Positions 9,727-20,309 of a stretch of 64,000 nucleotides of DNA are shown here, in pieces. A program made the position numbers and the translations under genes. How positions within the stretch are numbered: the first letter of the stretch is position 1; each line of letters begins with the position of its first letter. The stretch spans positions 2,976,001 to 3,040,000 of the forward strand of contig NZ_LT907980.1 in assembly GCF_900215155.1 (NCBI RefSeq), given 5' to 3'. The notes beneath the pieces were generated by a model. The model saw only the letters and a program-made list of their open reading frames with translations, did no database searches and was not told the DNA's origin. This DNA is from Marinobacter sp. LV10R510-11A. Lineage in GTDB: Bacteria > Pseudomonadota > Gammaproteobacteria > Pseudomonadales > Oleiphilaceae.

Positions 9727-10750
9727 TTTTAAATGTACTCGGGCTCTTAGGTTCTGGGAAAGCCTCGTACAGCCCACCATCAAACGACGTCTGGAGCTTA
9801 CGTAAAGCAAGCTTCTCAATTTGCCGAACCCGTTCGCGGCTTATGCCCATATCGGCTGAAATAACCTGCAAAGTGTCCGGCTCTGGCAAATCAAGGCCGT
9901 AGCGGCGCGAGAGAATGGCCTGCTCACGATCGGTGAGTTCACTGAGCATTGCCTTCAGAGCTCGCCGATCGTCGCGGCCCGACATCCTTTGCTCCGGGCT
10001 TGCCTGATCATCTGCCTTAAGGCTGTCACCCAGAGTCATTAAGCCGTCTTCAATCAAGGGAACATCCGTTGATACTTCACGCAACGCCAGTGCCCTCAGC
10101 TTGCTGATCCTCGAGGGCGTTGCCTCCATGGCTTGCGCCAGTTCCGACTGAGAGGGCATGCGCCCGAGGTTCTGGTGCATCTGCAAAGACACTTTGTGCA
10201 GATTTCGTATTTCGTCCACCACGTTTTCTGGCGTGTGCACCAACCGTGCGCCACGCTGCAAACACCGCTTAACCTCTTCAGTGATCCACCAATACGCGTA
10301 GGTTGAAAAACGGAAGCCCTTGGTCGGATCGAATCGTTCAACCGCTTTGATCAAGCCAACATTGGCGTCCTGAATCAAATCCGACATGGGCATACTTTGT
10401 TGGTTGTAACGGCGGGCAATGTGCACGGCCAACCGCAAGTTGCTCTGAATGAGCTTACGGCGACAGGCATTGGCAAGGCGGAAAGCCCGAAGGCATCTAG
10501 GCGAGAAGGCGCTGGTATCAACAATCGTGCCTATTACGGCGCGGTAGGTTTGGGGGGTGTCATCAGGCAAAACCAATTGCGCGCTGATGATGCGAAAGCA
10601 AAGGGTTAACTTTCGGGAAAGGCGGCGCTCAGACGCCTCTGTGAGCATGTCATAACGGGACGCATCCCTGAAATACAGCCCAACCAAGAAACCCCTTTCA
10701 TTATCGTTGGGCATTTTAGGGGACGGGCCCAGCACTGCGCTATTTACCAT
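9683..10750 (-). CDS. Group 2/3 sigma-70 family RNA polymerase sigma factor
   Basis: 355 residues without the large region 1.1 of the housekeeping sigma. Region 2 is clear (SDLIQDANVGLIKAVERFDPTKGFRFSTYAYWWITEEVKR), then region 3 (PSQSELAQAMEATPSRISKL) and region 4 (LSELTDREQAILSRRYGL and ISRERVRQIEKLALRKLQ). It resembles RpoS more than RpoH but differs enough that I do not assign rpoS. It lies 104 bases downstream of ask on the same strand, so it may be expressed from the ectoine operon or be a stress sigma linked to it. Confidence 0.85.
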   Translation of the reverse strand: MVNSAVLGPSPKMPNDNERGFLVGLYFRDASRYDMLTEASERRLSRKLTLCFRIISAQLVLPDDTPQTYRAVIGTIVDTSAFSPRCLRAFRLANACRRKLIQSNLRLAVHIARRYNQQSMPMSDLIQDANVGLIKAVERFDPTKGFRFSTYAYWWITEEVKRCLQRGARLVHTPENVVDEIRNLHKVSLQMHQNLGRMPSQSELAQAMEATPSRISKLRALALREVSTDVPLIEDGLMTLGDSLKADDQASPEQRMSGRDDRRALKAMLSELTDREQAILSRRYGLDLPEPDTLQVISADMGISRERVRQIEKLALRKLQTSFDGGLYEAFPEPKSPSTFKIIEPVSGTACVVGS

Positions 10751-10854
10751 GGCTTGGTACCGGTGACAATTTAAAGAGGATACGACCTCATGCCACCGAT
10801 GGATTCATCGCAGGTAGCCCGGCCCATGCGACAAATCCACCCGAGCTTTCACCG

Positions 10855-12309
10855 TTAAGACTGGGCAGCTACAATCGCGTATTCATGGTTGTGGGGCTCT
10901 ATAAGAGCACCGTGCAACGCAATGATCGCTTTCTCGTAATCGTCTTCATCGATTACAAACTGCATATCAACCTGGCGCATGCACTGGTGCATAGCCAACA
11001 CGCTGATTTCAGCGTCGGCCAACGATTTAACCGACCGTGCAAGAATGCCTGGCACCTTCATATCGCTGCCAATCGCTGAAACCATCGCCACTTTACGGGT
11101 ACTAATCTCACCGTTGGAGAACTCTTGTTTCAACGCGCTCACCACGCGCTTGACGTGCTTGAGTGTGCTGCCCACGTAATGAGTAATGGTGTTGGCGTTC
11201 GTGTCCTTGGCCATGAAGCGCACTTTGAAGCGGCTCAGGATGTCCAGAATACGACGATCCGATCCCGGCTCACCCTGCATGTCCTGATCATACACTTCGA
11301 TCGCAAACACGCCCTTGGCGCCGGCAATGATCTCAACCTGTGGTTTTTCACTGATGTAATCGCCAGTGATCAGGGTGCCGGTGTGCTCTGGCTCAAAGGT
11401 GTTCATCACTCGCAGCGGAATTTCCGCCTGGCGAAGGCCCTTGCCGGCACGGGGATGAATCGCTTCCATACCCAGGTTCGCCAGCTGATCTGCCACGTCG
11501 TAATTGGTGCTGCCCAAAGGAACCACTTTTTCCGCGCCCACAATGTTGGGGTCGGCAGAGCTCAAGTGGTATTCCTTATGAATAACGGCTTCGCGGGCGT
11601 CGGTAATAACCGCCACTCGGCTGAATGTCATCTCGCTATAGCCCCGGTCGAAGCTGCGCATCAGCCCTTCTTTACACTGGGCATAACCGGTCACAATCGG
11701 CAGCTCACGGGTGAGATCCACGGCATCAAAAGCCTGCTTCAGCTTTTCGTCCAGCGGCAGCAGCTCTGTATCGCGCCAGCCGGTAAGATCCACAAAGCGT
11801 GCATTGATACCTTCTTGCTGCAGCTTCAGCGTAGTGTTGAACGCACTGTGCGCTTCGCCAATGCCCGCAAGCATTTCACGAACCGTTAGCAGGTGTTCTT
11901 CAAGCTGGAACTGGCCGTAGGAACACAAGCGCTGCAAGTCGATCAAACAACCGCGAACACCTTCAATACGGTCGGTAATAAACTGATCTGCCTGCTGCTT
12001 AAGCATCGAATCTTCAAACAGTTCACCGTTGATATCGGTAACAAACTGAATCAGCTTGGTAAGGTCATCCGCCCAAGCCCAAGCCCAGTCTGATTCCGCA
12101 TCAGCGAACAGCGCATACACGCCCGGCTCGCCAGTTTTTTTGTGCTCCAGCAACTCGTTGGTTACGCCGCTGTATGCAGACACCACGAAAATACGCTGGT
12201 AGAGCTCTTCCTTGCTGTGATTCGCGACAATGATATTATCGCGCACAGCTTCGTAGTTACTCATTGAGGTACCGCCGATTTTCTCGACGGTATGTAATTG
12301 ACTTGTCAT
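10855..12309 (-). CDS. ask: Aspartate kinase of the ectoine type
   Basis: 484 residues. It begins VEKIGGTSMSNYEAVRDNII, the nucleotide/aspartate-binding KxGGTS start, and carries later ACT-like regulatory segments (MVSAIGSDMKVPGILARSVKSLADAEISVLAMHQCMRQVDMQFVI spans two of them). This class phosphorylates aspartate at the head of ectoine synthesis and typically escapes lysine/threonine feedback. It follows ectB by 51 bases on the same strand. A GGGAAGAG site precedes the ATG. Confidence 0.9.
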   Translation of the reverse strand: MTSQLHTVEKIGGTSMSNYEAVRDNIIVANHSKEELYQRIFVVSAYSGVTNELLEHKKTGEPGVYALFADAESDWAWAWADDLTKLIQFVTDINGELFEDSMLKQQADQFITDRIEGVRGCLIDLQRLCSYGQFQLEEHLLTVREMLAGIGEAHSAFNTTLKLQQEGINARFVDLTGWRDTELLPLDEKLKQAFDAVDLTRELPIVTGYAQCKEGLMRSFDRGYSEMTFSRVAVITDAREAVIHKEYHLSSADPNIVGAEKVVPLGSTNYDVADQLANLGMEAIHPRAGKGLRQAEIPLRVMNTFEPEHTGTLITGDYISEKPQVEIIAGAKGVFAIEVYDQDMQGEPGSDRRILDILSRFKVRFMAKDTNANTITHYVGSTLKHVKRVVSALKQEFSNGEISTRKVAMVSAIGSDMKVPGILARSVKSLADAEISVLAMHQCMRQVDMQFVIDEDDYEKAIIALHGALIEPHNHEYAIVAAQS

Positions 12310-12360
12310 AACTCTTCCCTGGCTAACCTGCAGAATGAATGTCCGGAATGGTGAGGCGTA

Positions 12361-13668
<1,308 letters not shown>

Positions 13669-13766
13669 TTAATGATGGCTCTGGAATTGGGGCGCGTGAG
13701 CAGACAAAGTGCCCCTTAAAAACGTTCCAAAAAAAGTCTCAGAGTTAACTCAGAGTTGTCTAAGAG

Positions 13767-14276
13767 TTACTTGGCAAACGGCCCAATACGCAGCAGGAAT
13801 TCTGAATCGTGCAGGCCGCCAAAATGGGTGTCTTTCTTGAAGTGCTCATGGTGGACAATCTCGGCACCCATATCCCGCGCAAACGAGCGGAACAATGCCC
13901 ATGAAGCTTCATTGTCGGCGGTAATCGTGGTTTCCATGTGGGTCACGTTTTTGCACGCGTCCCGTGCCACAATTTCTTTCAGCATCCGCTTGGCCACGCC
14001 CTGCCCACGACCTTTCTCGTGAACCGCTACTTGCCACACAAACACGGTTTCGGGCTTTTGGGGAGGGATGTGCCCGGAGATAAAGCCGACTAGGTCGCCG
14101 TCCTTCTCCGCAGCTACGCCGGTATCGGCAAAATGGCTGCACTGCAACAGGTTGCAGTAAATTGAGTTGGCGTCCAGAGGAGGGCATTCCGCTACCAGCT
14201 GGTGAAGCCTGAAGCCATCATCCTTAACGGGTGTGCGTAGGGTGATGGCGGTGGTATTCGATCCTTCTGATGTCAT
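13767..14276 (-). CDS. ectA: L-2,4-diaminobutyrate acetyltransferase
   Basis: 169 residues with a GNAT fold and EctA signature segments: LHQLVAECPPLDANSIYCNLLQCSHF, GFISGHIPPQKPETVFVWQVAVHEKGRGQGVAKRML (acetyl-CoA loop) and HMETTITADNEASWALF. It acetylates diaminobutyrate to N-gamma-acetyl-diaminobutyrate, the direct ectoine precursor. It is the first gene of the minus-strand ectA-ectB-ask set; ectB starts 140 bases after its stop. No strong ribosome binding site is seen before the ATG. Confidence 0.93.
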   Translation of the reverse strand: MTSEGSNTTAITLRTPVKDDGFRLHQLVAECPPLDANSIYCNLLQCSHFADTGVAAEKDGDLVGFISGHIPPQKPETVFVWQVAVHEKGRGQGVAKRMLKEIVARDACKNVTHMETTITADNEASWALFRSFARDMGAEIVHHEHFKKDTHFGGLHDSEFLLRIGPFAK

Positions 14277-14310
14277 AACGTGAGGGGTTCGCCTTAAAAG
14301 TTAGTGCTAA

Positions 14311-14338
14311 ATTATATAGACCTCAAAATATATTTCAA
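14311..14338 (-). promoter_or_regulatory. Sigma-70-like promoter upstream of ectA
   Basis: On the minus strand TTGAAA (14338-14333) and a perfect TATAAT (14316-14311) are separated by 16 bases in a very AT-rich stretch, about 35 bases upstream of the ectA ATG. AT-rich promoters with near-consensus elements are usual for osmotically induced ect genes. The call is from the sequence only; no start site is known. Confidence 0.6.
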
Positions 14339-14448
14339 GTCGGGCTTGACGGAACCACAGCAAAGTACGCCGACCCTTTCACTCAGAATAGACCGGATTA
14401 GAGCTTTCGCCAGTGACAAATTCGTAAGATATCGGAAGAAAAAACGAC

Positions 14449-14703
14449 CTACTCAGAACATAGGGAAGTACCTTGCAGGATGCGCCGCCTATAGGATGCA
14501 GCGGCATCCGAGCCCGCTGACCAGAGCACGGGCAGCCAGGTATGAGTGCAGGCAATCACATCGGCATCGGTTGCGCGCAGCCACTGCAGCACAACGGAGT
14601 CGTTAGCCGCACTAAAGGATTCATGGGCCAACTCCCAACCGGCAAGAGATTCGGGGTCACCATGCAAAACCAGAACCTTTAGTCCTCCAAACATCAAACA
14701 CAT
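14449..14703 (-). pseudogene. Metallophosphoesterase remnant
   Basis: The 84-residue translation contains VLHGDPESLAG, FSAANDSVVLQWLRATDADVIACTHTWLPVL, which resembles the middle of YfcE-like metallophosphoesterases (the LLAATDADVVVCGHTHLP region with its metal-binding histidine). The N-terminal D-x-H metal motif and the end of the domain are missing, so it is best read as a fragment. It sits between ectA and the symporter gene. Confidence 0.45.
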
Positions 14704-14794
14704 CCTCCGATACCTCGTCCGGCTCCTGGCAGAGAGATTTAGGCCTGTATCGGTAGGCTAACGGACAACTACGGCCTTCGGTCATGGTGGTACC

Positions 14795-16198
14795 TCATAC
14801 TTCCCCGGCCGCCAGCGAACGCCGTACCAAACGCCGAAATGCCAGTGGCAGAAAAAAGCCGCCAGTACAAATCAGGAAGCCGTACGCATTCACCCCGAGC
14901 AACATAGCGTACTTGCCATCGCCGATGGCCCAACTGGCCGGAACCAGCCCCACCGCCAGCATCACGCCAAGGCCAAGACCGGTCCAGAAGCTCAGATGGA
15001 AACTCCAGGGCGACCAGCGGGTGAAACCATAGAACAGAAATACAGGGCCCAGCCCCATTACCATAGTGCCGGAAACGGTGGTGGCCTTGAGGATATCGGT
15101 GCCTGCAAACATCGGCAGGTTACCCGCGAATGCAAAGACGATCATCACCACTGCACCTACACGGATACTCGGCAACTTATCCTTTGCCCTTCGTGCCAAG
15201 CGCGGCAGATCTACCGCCAGCGACTTGGCCAAGGACGAAAAGGTGGAATCCAGAGTCGAGCCGGCTGAGGTCATCATTACCACACTCATAAAAAACAACG
15301 CCGCAAGGCCCAGTGACTGCCCGACCGCCGCTGGGGCATTGCCCATGGCATCAATACCGTTCAGGCGCGCATGAACCCCTACCAAGCTGAAGGCGAACAC
15401 CGCCACAAAGCCCAACAAGCCCGCAACCACAAAGCTCTTAAGCATGGTTTTTTCCTTGTTCACAAACCCTCGATCCGTCAGCACCGGGTCGTGAAACGGG
15501 TAACTGAACATCTGCAACAGAGCCACCAGCAGCAAATCAAACCCCGCGTTCAACCGGAACTCGCCCTCGCTCAGCAACGCAGAGGTATCGTTGGCCGGAA
15601 TGATCATGAACAGCACCGCACCCAGGAAAAACACAAACACAAAGGTCTGGATCACATCGGTAAAAATCGAAGAACGCAGCCCGCCCTTGAGGCTATAGGC
15701 AAGGGTAAATACGGTAAATAGCATGGCCGACGCATAGTATTCCCACTCGCCTGGCAGACCGAAATAACCACCCACCACTGCGGTATTACTCCACACCTCG
15801 TTATACAACCGGATCAGAATCGCCGCCGCGAACGCCAGCCCCGCAAAACGCCCAAACCGCGACGTAAGAAAATCCTGCAGGCTGCGGGCCCCGGTTTGAG
15901 TCCGGATCAGGTAGATGATGTAACCGGCCACCGGAATCGACAGCCAGTAACTGGCATAGGCCAGCCCACCAGTCACCCCGTATGTGGCTCCCAGATTCGC
16001 CGCATTGGTCACCGACTTGGCAAAAATCCAGCTAATAAAAATACTGGCCGTCAGCGACCACTGACTCACCGGATTGCCCTGATCGTCCGCACCCTTGTAG
16101 AACGAATTCGCATTCTTGCTCTTCGGCGACAGCACGTACATCACAATGCCGTAAACCACCAGAAACCCCCAGAACAGGGCGCCTTCAAAAGTCGTCAT
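14795..16198 (-). CDS. Sodium:solute symporter family protein
   Basis: About 467 residues from the ATG at 16198 (MTTFEGALFWGFLVVYGIVMY); a longer in-frame start at 16270 would overlap the upstream radical SAM gene and lacks a family-like N-terminus. Around 12-13 membrane helices are visible, with SSS-family segments such as WSLTASIFISWIFAKSVTNAANLG, SLKGGLRSSIFTDVIQTF and TSAGSTLDSTFSSLAKSLAVDLPR. It should import a solute with Na+; the substrate is unknown. It lies 53 bases downstream of a radical SAM gene, probably in one operon. Confidence 0.85.
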   Translation of the reverse strand: MTTFEGALFWGFLVVYGIVMYVLSPKSKNANSFYKGADDQGNPVSQWSLTASIFISWIFAKSVTNAANLGATYGVTGGLAYASYWLSIPVAGYIIYLIRTQTGARSLQDFLTSRFGRFAGLAFAAAILIRLYNEVWSNTAVVGGYFGLPGEWEYYASAMLFTVFTLAYSLKGGLRSSIFTDVIQTFVFVFFLGAVLFMIIPANDTSALLSEGEFRLNAGFDLLLVALLQMFSYPFHDPVLTDRGFVNKEKTMLKSFVVAGLLGFVAVFAFSLVGVHARLNGIDAMGNAPAAVGQSLGLAALFFMSVVMMTSAGSTLDSTFSSLAKSLAVDLPRLARRAKDKLPSIRVGAVVMIVFAFAGNLPMFAGTDILKATTVSGTMVMGLGPVFLFYGFTRWSPWSFHLSFWTGLGLGVMLAVGLVPASWAIGDGKYAMLLGVNAYGFLICTGGFFLPLAFRRLVRRSLAAGEV

Positions 16199-16251
16199 CA
16201 CACAAATCCACGTTTCTATCAGCGAACAGCACGGCGAGCAGGCTTCAACAA

Positions 16252-17220
16252 TCAACCAGGCGCCGAACAACTAGCCCCATAGCGATAACAGGAAAAACAC
16301 CGATGGTGCCGCAACATCACGCGCTCCTCCATGCTCTCGGCCAGCGACCCACCCAAATCATATTGCGGATCATCATCCACCAGCGTACAAGCATAAACCC
16401 GCACCGAATCGCCCTTCTTCACCAGCATCCGCGTATACGTACACATAAAATGACCACGACTATCGACGGTCGGAAACTTCTCCATGCAGTTCTCAGTAAT
16501 CTCCGGGCTGCCATCCTCCGAACCCGGAGTACCCAAATCAGGAAACGCCGTAAACGCCAGGTTTTCCGGAATCTGCCATTCTCGGAATATCCCGCGAAAC
16601 GCAGTTTCCACCTCAGCCGGAACTTCATCCAAATCCGTCTGGCGAGCAATAGAAACCTTAAAGCCTTGCTCGACCAACCACTGAATTCCCTCCAACGCCT
16701 GATCAAAACTGCCCCCTCCGCGATCCTTGTCATGGCGGGCGCGGTCGGGGAAATCCAGGCTGACGCGAAAATGAATCGGGTAGGGGTTATCCAGCAGCGG
16801 CAGCACCTGGTGCCGGCGCTTCAATAAAGGCTCGGTGGCATTGGTCAGCACAAAACAGGGCCGGTGCTGGCTGGCGTAATCCAGAATGTTCACGAAATCG
16901 CGAATCACAAACGGCTCGCCACCGGTGAAGGAAAGTTGCTCCACGCCCATATCAATGGCCTCGTGAATAAACGGCTTCACATCACTCAGCTTCATACCCG
17001 GAATGCGGCCATCGCCCGGATGGCTGCCTTCCAAACAAAACGGGCAGGCCAGGTTGCAGGCCGTACCGGTGTGAATCCACAGCTCTTTCAGCTTATTCGC
17101 GTCAATGTAACCCCGGGGGTCGCCATTGCGGGTATGAGTCCAGCTATCGCGCGCTCTGGGCTCCAGCACTTCCACCGCCGGAATACGTTTTCTGGCAGAT
17201 CGGGTTTCAGCCAGGGGCAT
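16252..17220 (-). CDS. Radical SAM protein with C-terminal Cys cluster
   Basis: 322 residues. The SAM [4Fe-4S] motif is TACNLACPFC (C-x3-C-x2-C, about residues 55-62), followed by LSFTGGEPFVIRDF (GGEP). The end carries further cysteines, FMCTYTRMLVKK, VYACTLVDDD and HRCFSCYRYGASCS, consistent with a SPASM/twitch-like auxiliary cluster. The substrate is not evident; no small peptide gene is adjacent. AAGGAG precedes the ATG. The symporter gene follows on the same strand. Confidence 0.85.
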   Translation of the reverse strand: MPLAETRSARKRIPAVEVLEPRARDSWTHTRNGDPRGYIDANKLKELWIHTGTACNLACPFCLEGSHPGDGRIPGMKLSDVKPFIHEAIDMGVEQLSFTGGEPFVIRDFVNILDYASQHRPCFVLTNATEPLLKRRHQVLPLLDNPYPIHFRVSLDFPDRARHDKDRGGGSFDQALEGIQWLVEQGFKVSIARQTDLDEVPAEVETAFRGIFREWQIPENLAFTAFPDLGTPGSEDGSPEITENCMEKFPTVDSRGHFMCTYTRMLVKKGDSVRVYACTLVDDDPQYDLGGSLAESMEERVMLRHHRCFSCYRYGASCSAPG

Positions 17221-17343
17221 ACATGCTCCTTGATGTTAATGGTATTAGGATACGGACACAGGCGGTGCTGCACTTATTCTATGAATCCAGGGTTACAACG
17301 ACCGCCTGTTATTTCAGCCCGTGGTCACTTCTTTACGTTTCGC

Positions 17344-19515
17344 CTAGTTGCTTTGGCCCTTTCCGCGACGCCAGCCATGGAGTTTTTCCAGCAGCTTGAG
17401 AATACCCTGAGGCGCATGGGCGCGCTTCCATTCCCCTGCAGCAAACTTGGCAGACTCATTCCAAGTCGGATACGGATGAATGGTACCCAGAATCTTATTC
17501 AGGCCCAGGCCGTGTTTCATAGCCAGCGTAAACTCCGCCAGGATTTCAGCAGCGTGGGCGCCCACCACCACCACGCCGAGGATTTTATCCTTGCCCGGCG
17601 GAGTGAGCACTTTGATGAAGCCATAGTTGTCGCTGTCTGCAATCGCCCTATCCAAATCGTCTAAGCCGTAGCGGGTAAGCTCATAAGCAACACCCTGCTC
17701 TTTCGCTTCGGCTTCGCTTAGCCCAACGCGTGCCACTTCTGGCGAAGTAAAGGTGACCCAGGGCATAACCCGGTAATCCACCTTGAAGCGCTTGAACTGC
17801 CCAAACAGGCCATTCACCGCGGCATACCACGCCTGATGCGCTGCGGCATGGGTAAACTGGTAGGGCCCAGCAACATCACCACAGGCGAACACATTCGGAT
17901 AGCGCAGGCTCATGTCTTCTTCCACCGGTACAGTTCCATTGGGCAGAGTGTCGATACCGATTTTGTCGAGCCCCAGGCCTTTGGTGTTTGCGGCGCGGCC
18001 CACCGCGACCAGCACCTGATCAAAGGCAATACGAACCCGCTCGCCCTTGTGCTCGCAGTAAACCACCTTCTCGCCTTCTTCGATGGCGAATTCTTTCGCC
18101 GCGTGTTCCAGGCGAAGGTCAACGCCATCACTTTCAAACTGAGTTTTCACCAGTTCTGATACGTCGCTGTCTTCTTTAGCCAACAACCGATCACCCATTT
18201 CTACCTGAATCACCTGGCTGCCCAGGCGGGCAAACGCATGAGCCAGTTCGCAACCGATGGGGCCACCACCCAGCACCAGCAAACGCTCCGGCTGCGCCTG
18301 CAATTCCCAAAGATTGTCAGAATTCAAAGGCTCCATATCTTTAAGCCCTGGAATCGGCGGCATGGCCGGCTTGCCACCAGTGGCGACAATAATACTCCGT
18401 GCCGTCAGCCGCTCTGTGTGACCATCGTTGTGCCTTACCTCCAACTCCCAGGGAGATACGAAGCTCGCCTCGCCAGAGATGCAATCCACGCCCAATTCTC
18501 GATACCGTTCAGGAGAGTCATGAGGCTCTACTTTGGCAATCACGTCTTTCACCCGGTTCATGATGTTCCGGAATGACCCTTTCACCGTCACCGATTCAAG
18601 ACCGTAACGATTAGCATGGCGCAAGGTATCCGCCGCCTTCGCGCTTCGAATCAGTGCCTTCGAAGGTATACAACCGGTATTCAGGCAGTCACCGCCCATT
18701 TTGTGTTTTTCAATCAGTGCCACTTTCGCCTTAACAGCAGCCGCAATGTAGGCAGATACCAACCCTGCCGAGCCACCGCCAATCACCAGCAGGTTGTAAT
18801 CAAAGCTTTTGGGCTTCTGCCAGCCGGCATAGACCTTGCGACGGCGAATAAAGCCCACCACAAATTTGGCAATCAGGGGGAAAAGCCCGAGCAACGCAAA
18901 GGAAATCAGCAGATCCGCAGAAACGATGTCGCCGGTGGACTGGATTTGGCCCAGCTGGGTACCAGCATTTACGAAAACAAAGGTCCCCGGAAGCATGGCA
19001 ATCCAGCTGACCAGAGCATAGGTTCGCAACTTCATCGCCGTCAGGCCCATCGCGAGGTTGATCAGAAAGAAAGGGAATACCGGCACAAGACGAAGTGTTG
19101 CCAGGTAAAAAGCGCCATCCTTTTCAATTCCACGATCCATTTTGGCAACGGTTTCCCGATAGCGCGCCCGCAGGGTGTCACGCATGAGGAATCTTGCCAC
19201 CAGAAACGCCAAGGAAGCCCCCAGGGTTGAAGCAACGGACACCGCCGCCAGGCCATAAAGGTTGCCAAAGAAGGCGCCGCCGGCCAGTGTCATAATGGTC
19301 GCCCCCGGCAGGGACAGGGCCGTCACCACCACATAGATTGCGGCGTAACCCGCAACGGCCACCAGAAGATTCTGGTCAATCCATTGTGCCAGGGCATCCT
19401 GATTCGCCTGCAGGTTCTCCAGGGTCAGCAGCTTGTGCCCGTCGAAGCCAAGAAAAGAACCGACGATCACGACGATAACCAAAATGAGTAAGAGCTTGCT
19501 ACGAGTCATATCCAT
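17344..19515 (-). CDS. VTT/TVP38-domain membrane protein fused to a mercuric-reductase-like disulfide oxidoreductase
   Basis: 723 residues. Residues about 40-225 form a VTT (TVP38/DedA-like) membrane domain with several helices. From about 240 the protein is a class I pyridine nucleotide-disulfide oxidoreductase: FAD site VIGGGSAGLVSAYIAA, redox pair Cys277/Cys282 in GGDCLNTGCIPSK, NAD site LVLGGGPIGCELA, and a C-terminal dimerisation domain ending with the HPYPTWNESAK motif. It lacks the C-terminal Cys pair of true MerA. The fusion anchors a flavin disulfide reductase at the membrane; electron acceptor unknown. A second ATG at 19509 is also possible. Confidence 0.88.
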   Translation of the reverse strand: MDMTRSKLLLILVIVVIVGSFLGFDGHKLLTLENLQANQDALAQWIDQNLLVAVAGYAAIYVVVTALSLPGATIMTLAGGAFFGNLYGLAAVSVASTLGASLAFLVARFLMRDTLRARYRETVAKMDRGIEKDGAFYLATLRLVPVFPFFLINLAMGLTAMKLRTYALVSWIAMLPGTFVFVNAGTQLGQIQSTGDIVSADLLISFALLGLFPLIAKFVVGFIRRRKVYAGWQKPKSFDYNLLVIGGGSAGLVSAYIAAAVKAKVALIEKHKMGGDCLNTGCIPSKALIRSAKAADTLRHANRYGLESVTVKGSFRNIMNRVKDVIAKVEPHDSPERYRELGVDCISGEASFVSPWELEVRHNDGHTERLTARSIIVATGGKPAMPPIPGLKDMEPLNSDNLWELQAQPERLLVLGGGPIGCELAHAFARLGSQVIQVEMGDRLLAKEDSDVSELVKTQFESDGVDLRLEHAAKEFAIEEGEKVVYCEHKGERVRIAFDQVLVAVGRAANTKGLGLDKIGIDTLPNGTVPVEEDMSLRYPNVFACGDVAGPYQFTHAAAHQAWYAAVNGLFGQFKRFKVDYRVMPWVTFTSPEVARVGLSEAEAKEQGVAYELTRYGLDDLDRAIADSDNYGFIKVLTPPGKDKILGVVVVGAHAAEILAEFTLAMKHGLGLNKILGTIHPYPTWNESAKFAAGEWKRAHAPQGILKLLEKLHGWRRGKGQSN

Positions 19516-19688
19516 GCCTTTTAGAATGTATAAACCAATACGTTGATACCGTTAAGACACGATCACCGACTGGATGTTACATTGCTGTTGAACTAAAATT
19601 TTTGAGCACTCGTTCCAGAATACCGGAACTTTTCCGGAACCTAAACAAATACAGAGACTCCCCCCAAGCTGCTAAGGAGCGGAATCCC

Positions 19689-20309
19689 ATGAAAACTTCG
19701 GTGCATCCAGCCCCCCAAGATTCACTGATCGAAGACCTGAAGAGAGGCGATTCATCTGCCTACAAAAAGGCCGTTCGGGAATACTCTCCGGGCATGCTGG
19801 CCGTTGCTCGGTTTTATCTGGATCATTCCAGTGCGGAAGAGATTGTCCAGGACTGTTGGGTTACGGTGATCGATGCCATTCAGAAATTTGAAGGCCGTTC
19901 CGGCCTGAAAACCTGGCTGCACCGAATTGTCGCCAACCGCTGCAAGAACAAGCTCCGATCCAGCAACAGGGAAGTAGCCATTGATTTTACCGAAAGTCTC
20001 GAGCCGGCGCTTGCCGACCGTTTCAATGCCAAAGGCCGCTGGGACCTGCCGCCAAAACTTAAGTTTCACGAATCTGCAGATATATTGATGGAAAAAGACG
20101 CGCTCAGTGATTGCCTGGATAAACATCTGTCGGCATTGCCAGAAACCCAGTGCTCAGCTCTGATGCTTTACGAAGCCCACCAACACAAATCCGAGGATGT
20201 CTGTAACATTCTGGATGTCAGTGCCTCTAACCTTCGTGTACTTTTACACCGTGCGAGGCAGAAGATCTTTCTCATGGTGGAAACCTTCCAGGAGACGGGC
20301 GAATGTTAA
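19689..20309 (+). CDS. ECF-type RNA polymerase sigma factor
   Basis: 206 residues from the ATG at 19689, which follows AAGGAG. Region 2 (MLAVARFYLDHSSAEEIVQDCWVTVIDAIQKFEGRSGLKTWLHRIVANRCKNKLR) and region 4 (LSALPETQCSALMLYEAHQHKSEDVCNILDVSASNLRVLLHRARQKI) are both present and region 3 is absent, as in the ECF group. The next gene, a zinc-finger anti-sigma factor, overlaps by 7 bases, so the two are a sigma/anti-sigma unit. Confidence 0.9.
   Translation: MKTSVHPAPQDSLIEDLKRGDSSAYKKAVREYSPGMLAVARFYLDHSSAEEIVQDCWVTVIDAIQKFEGRSGLKTWLHRIVANRCKNKLRSSNREVAIDFTESLEPALADRFNAKGRWDLPPKLKFHESADILMEKDALSDCLDKHLSALPETQCSALMLYEAHQHKSEDVCNILDVSASNLRVLLHRARQKIFLMVETFQETGEC

Noticed and set aside
9683..10750. 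Assignment of the sigma factor as rpoS
   Set aside because: The region 2 and 4 motifs fit the sigma-70 group, but sequence and neighbourhood (no nlpD) differ from true RpoS; left without a symbol.
11125..11889. 254-codon plus-strand frame
   Set aside because: Lies wholly antisense to the well-supported aspartate kinase gene and shows no recognisable domain.
12310..12360. Looked for ectC between ectB and ask, and on both strands of 10.7-14.5 kb
   Set aside because: Only 51 bases separate the genes and no frame resembles ectoine synthase.
17344..19515. Annotation of the VTT fusion as a second mercuric reductase
   Set aside because: It lacks the C-terminal vicinal Cys pair and any HMA domain and is far from the mer operon.
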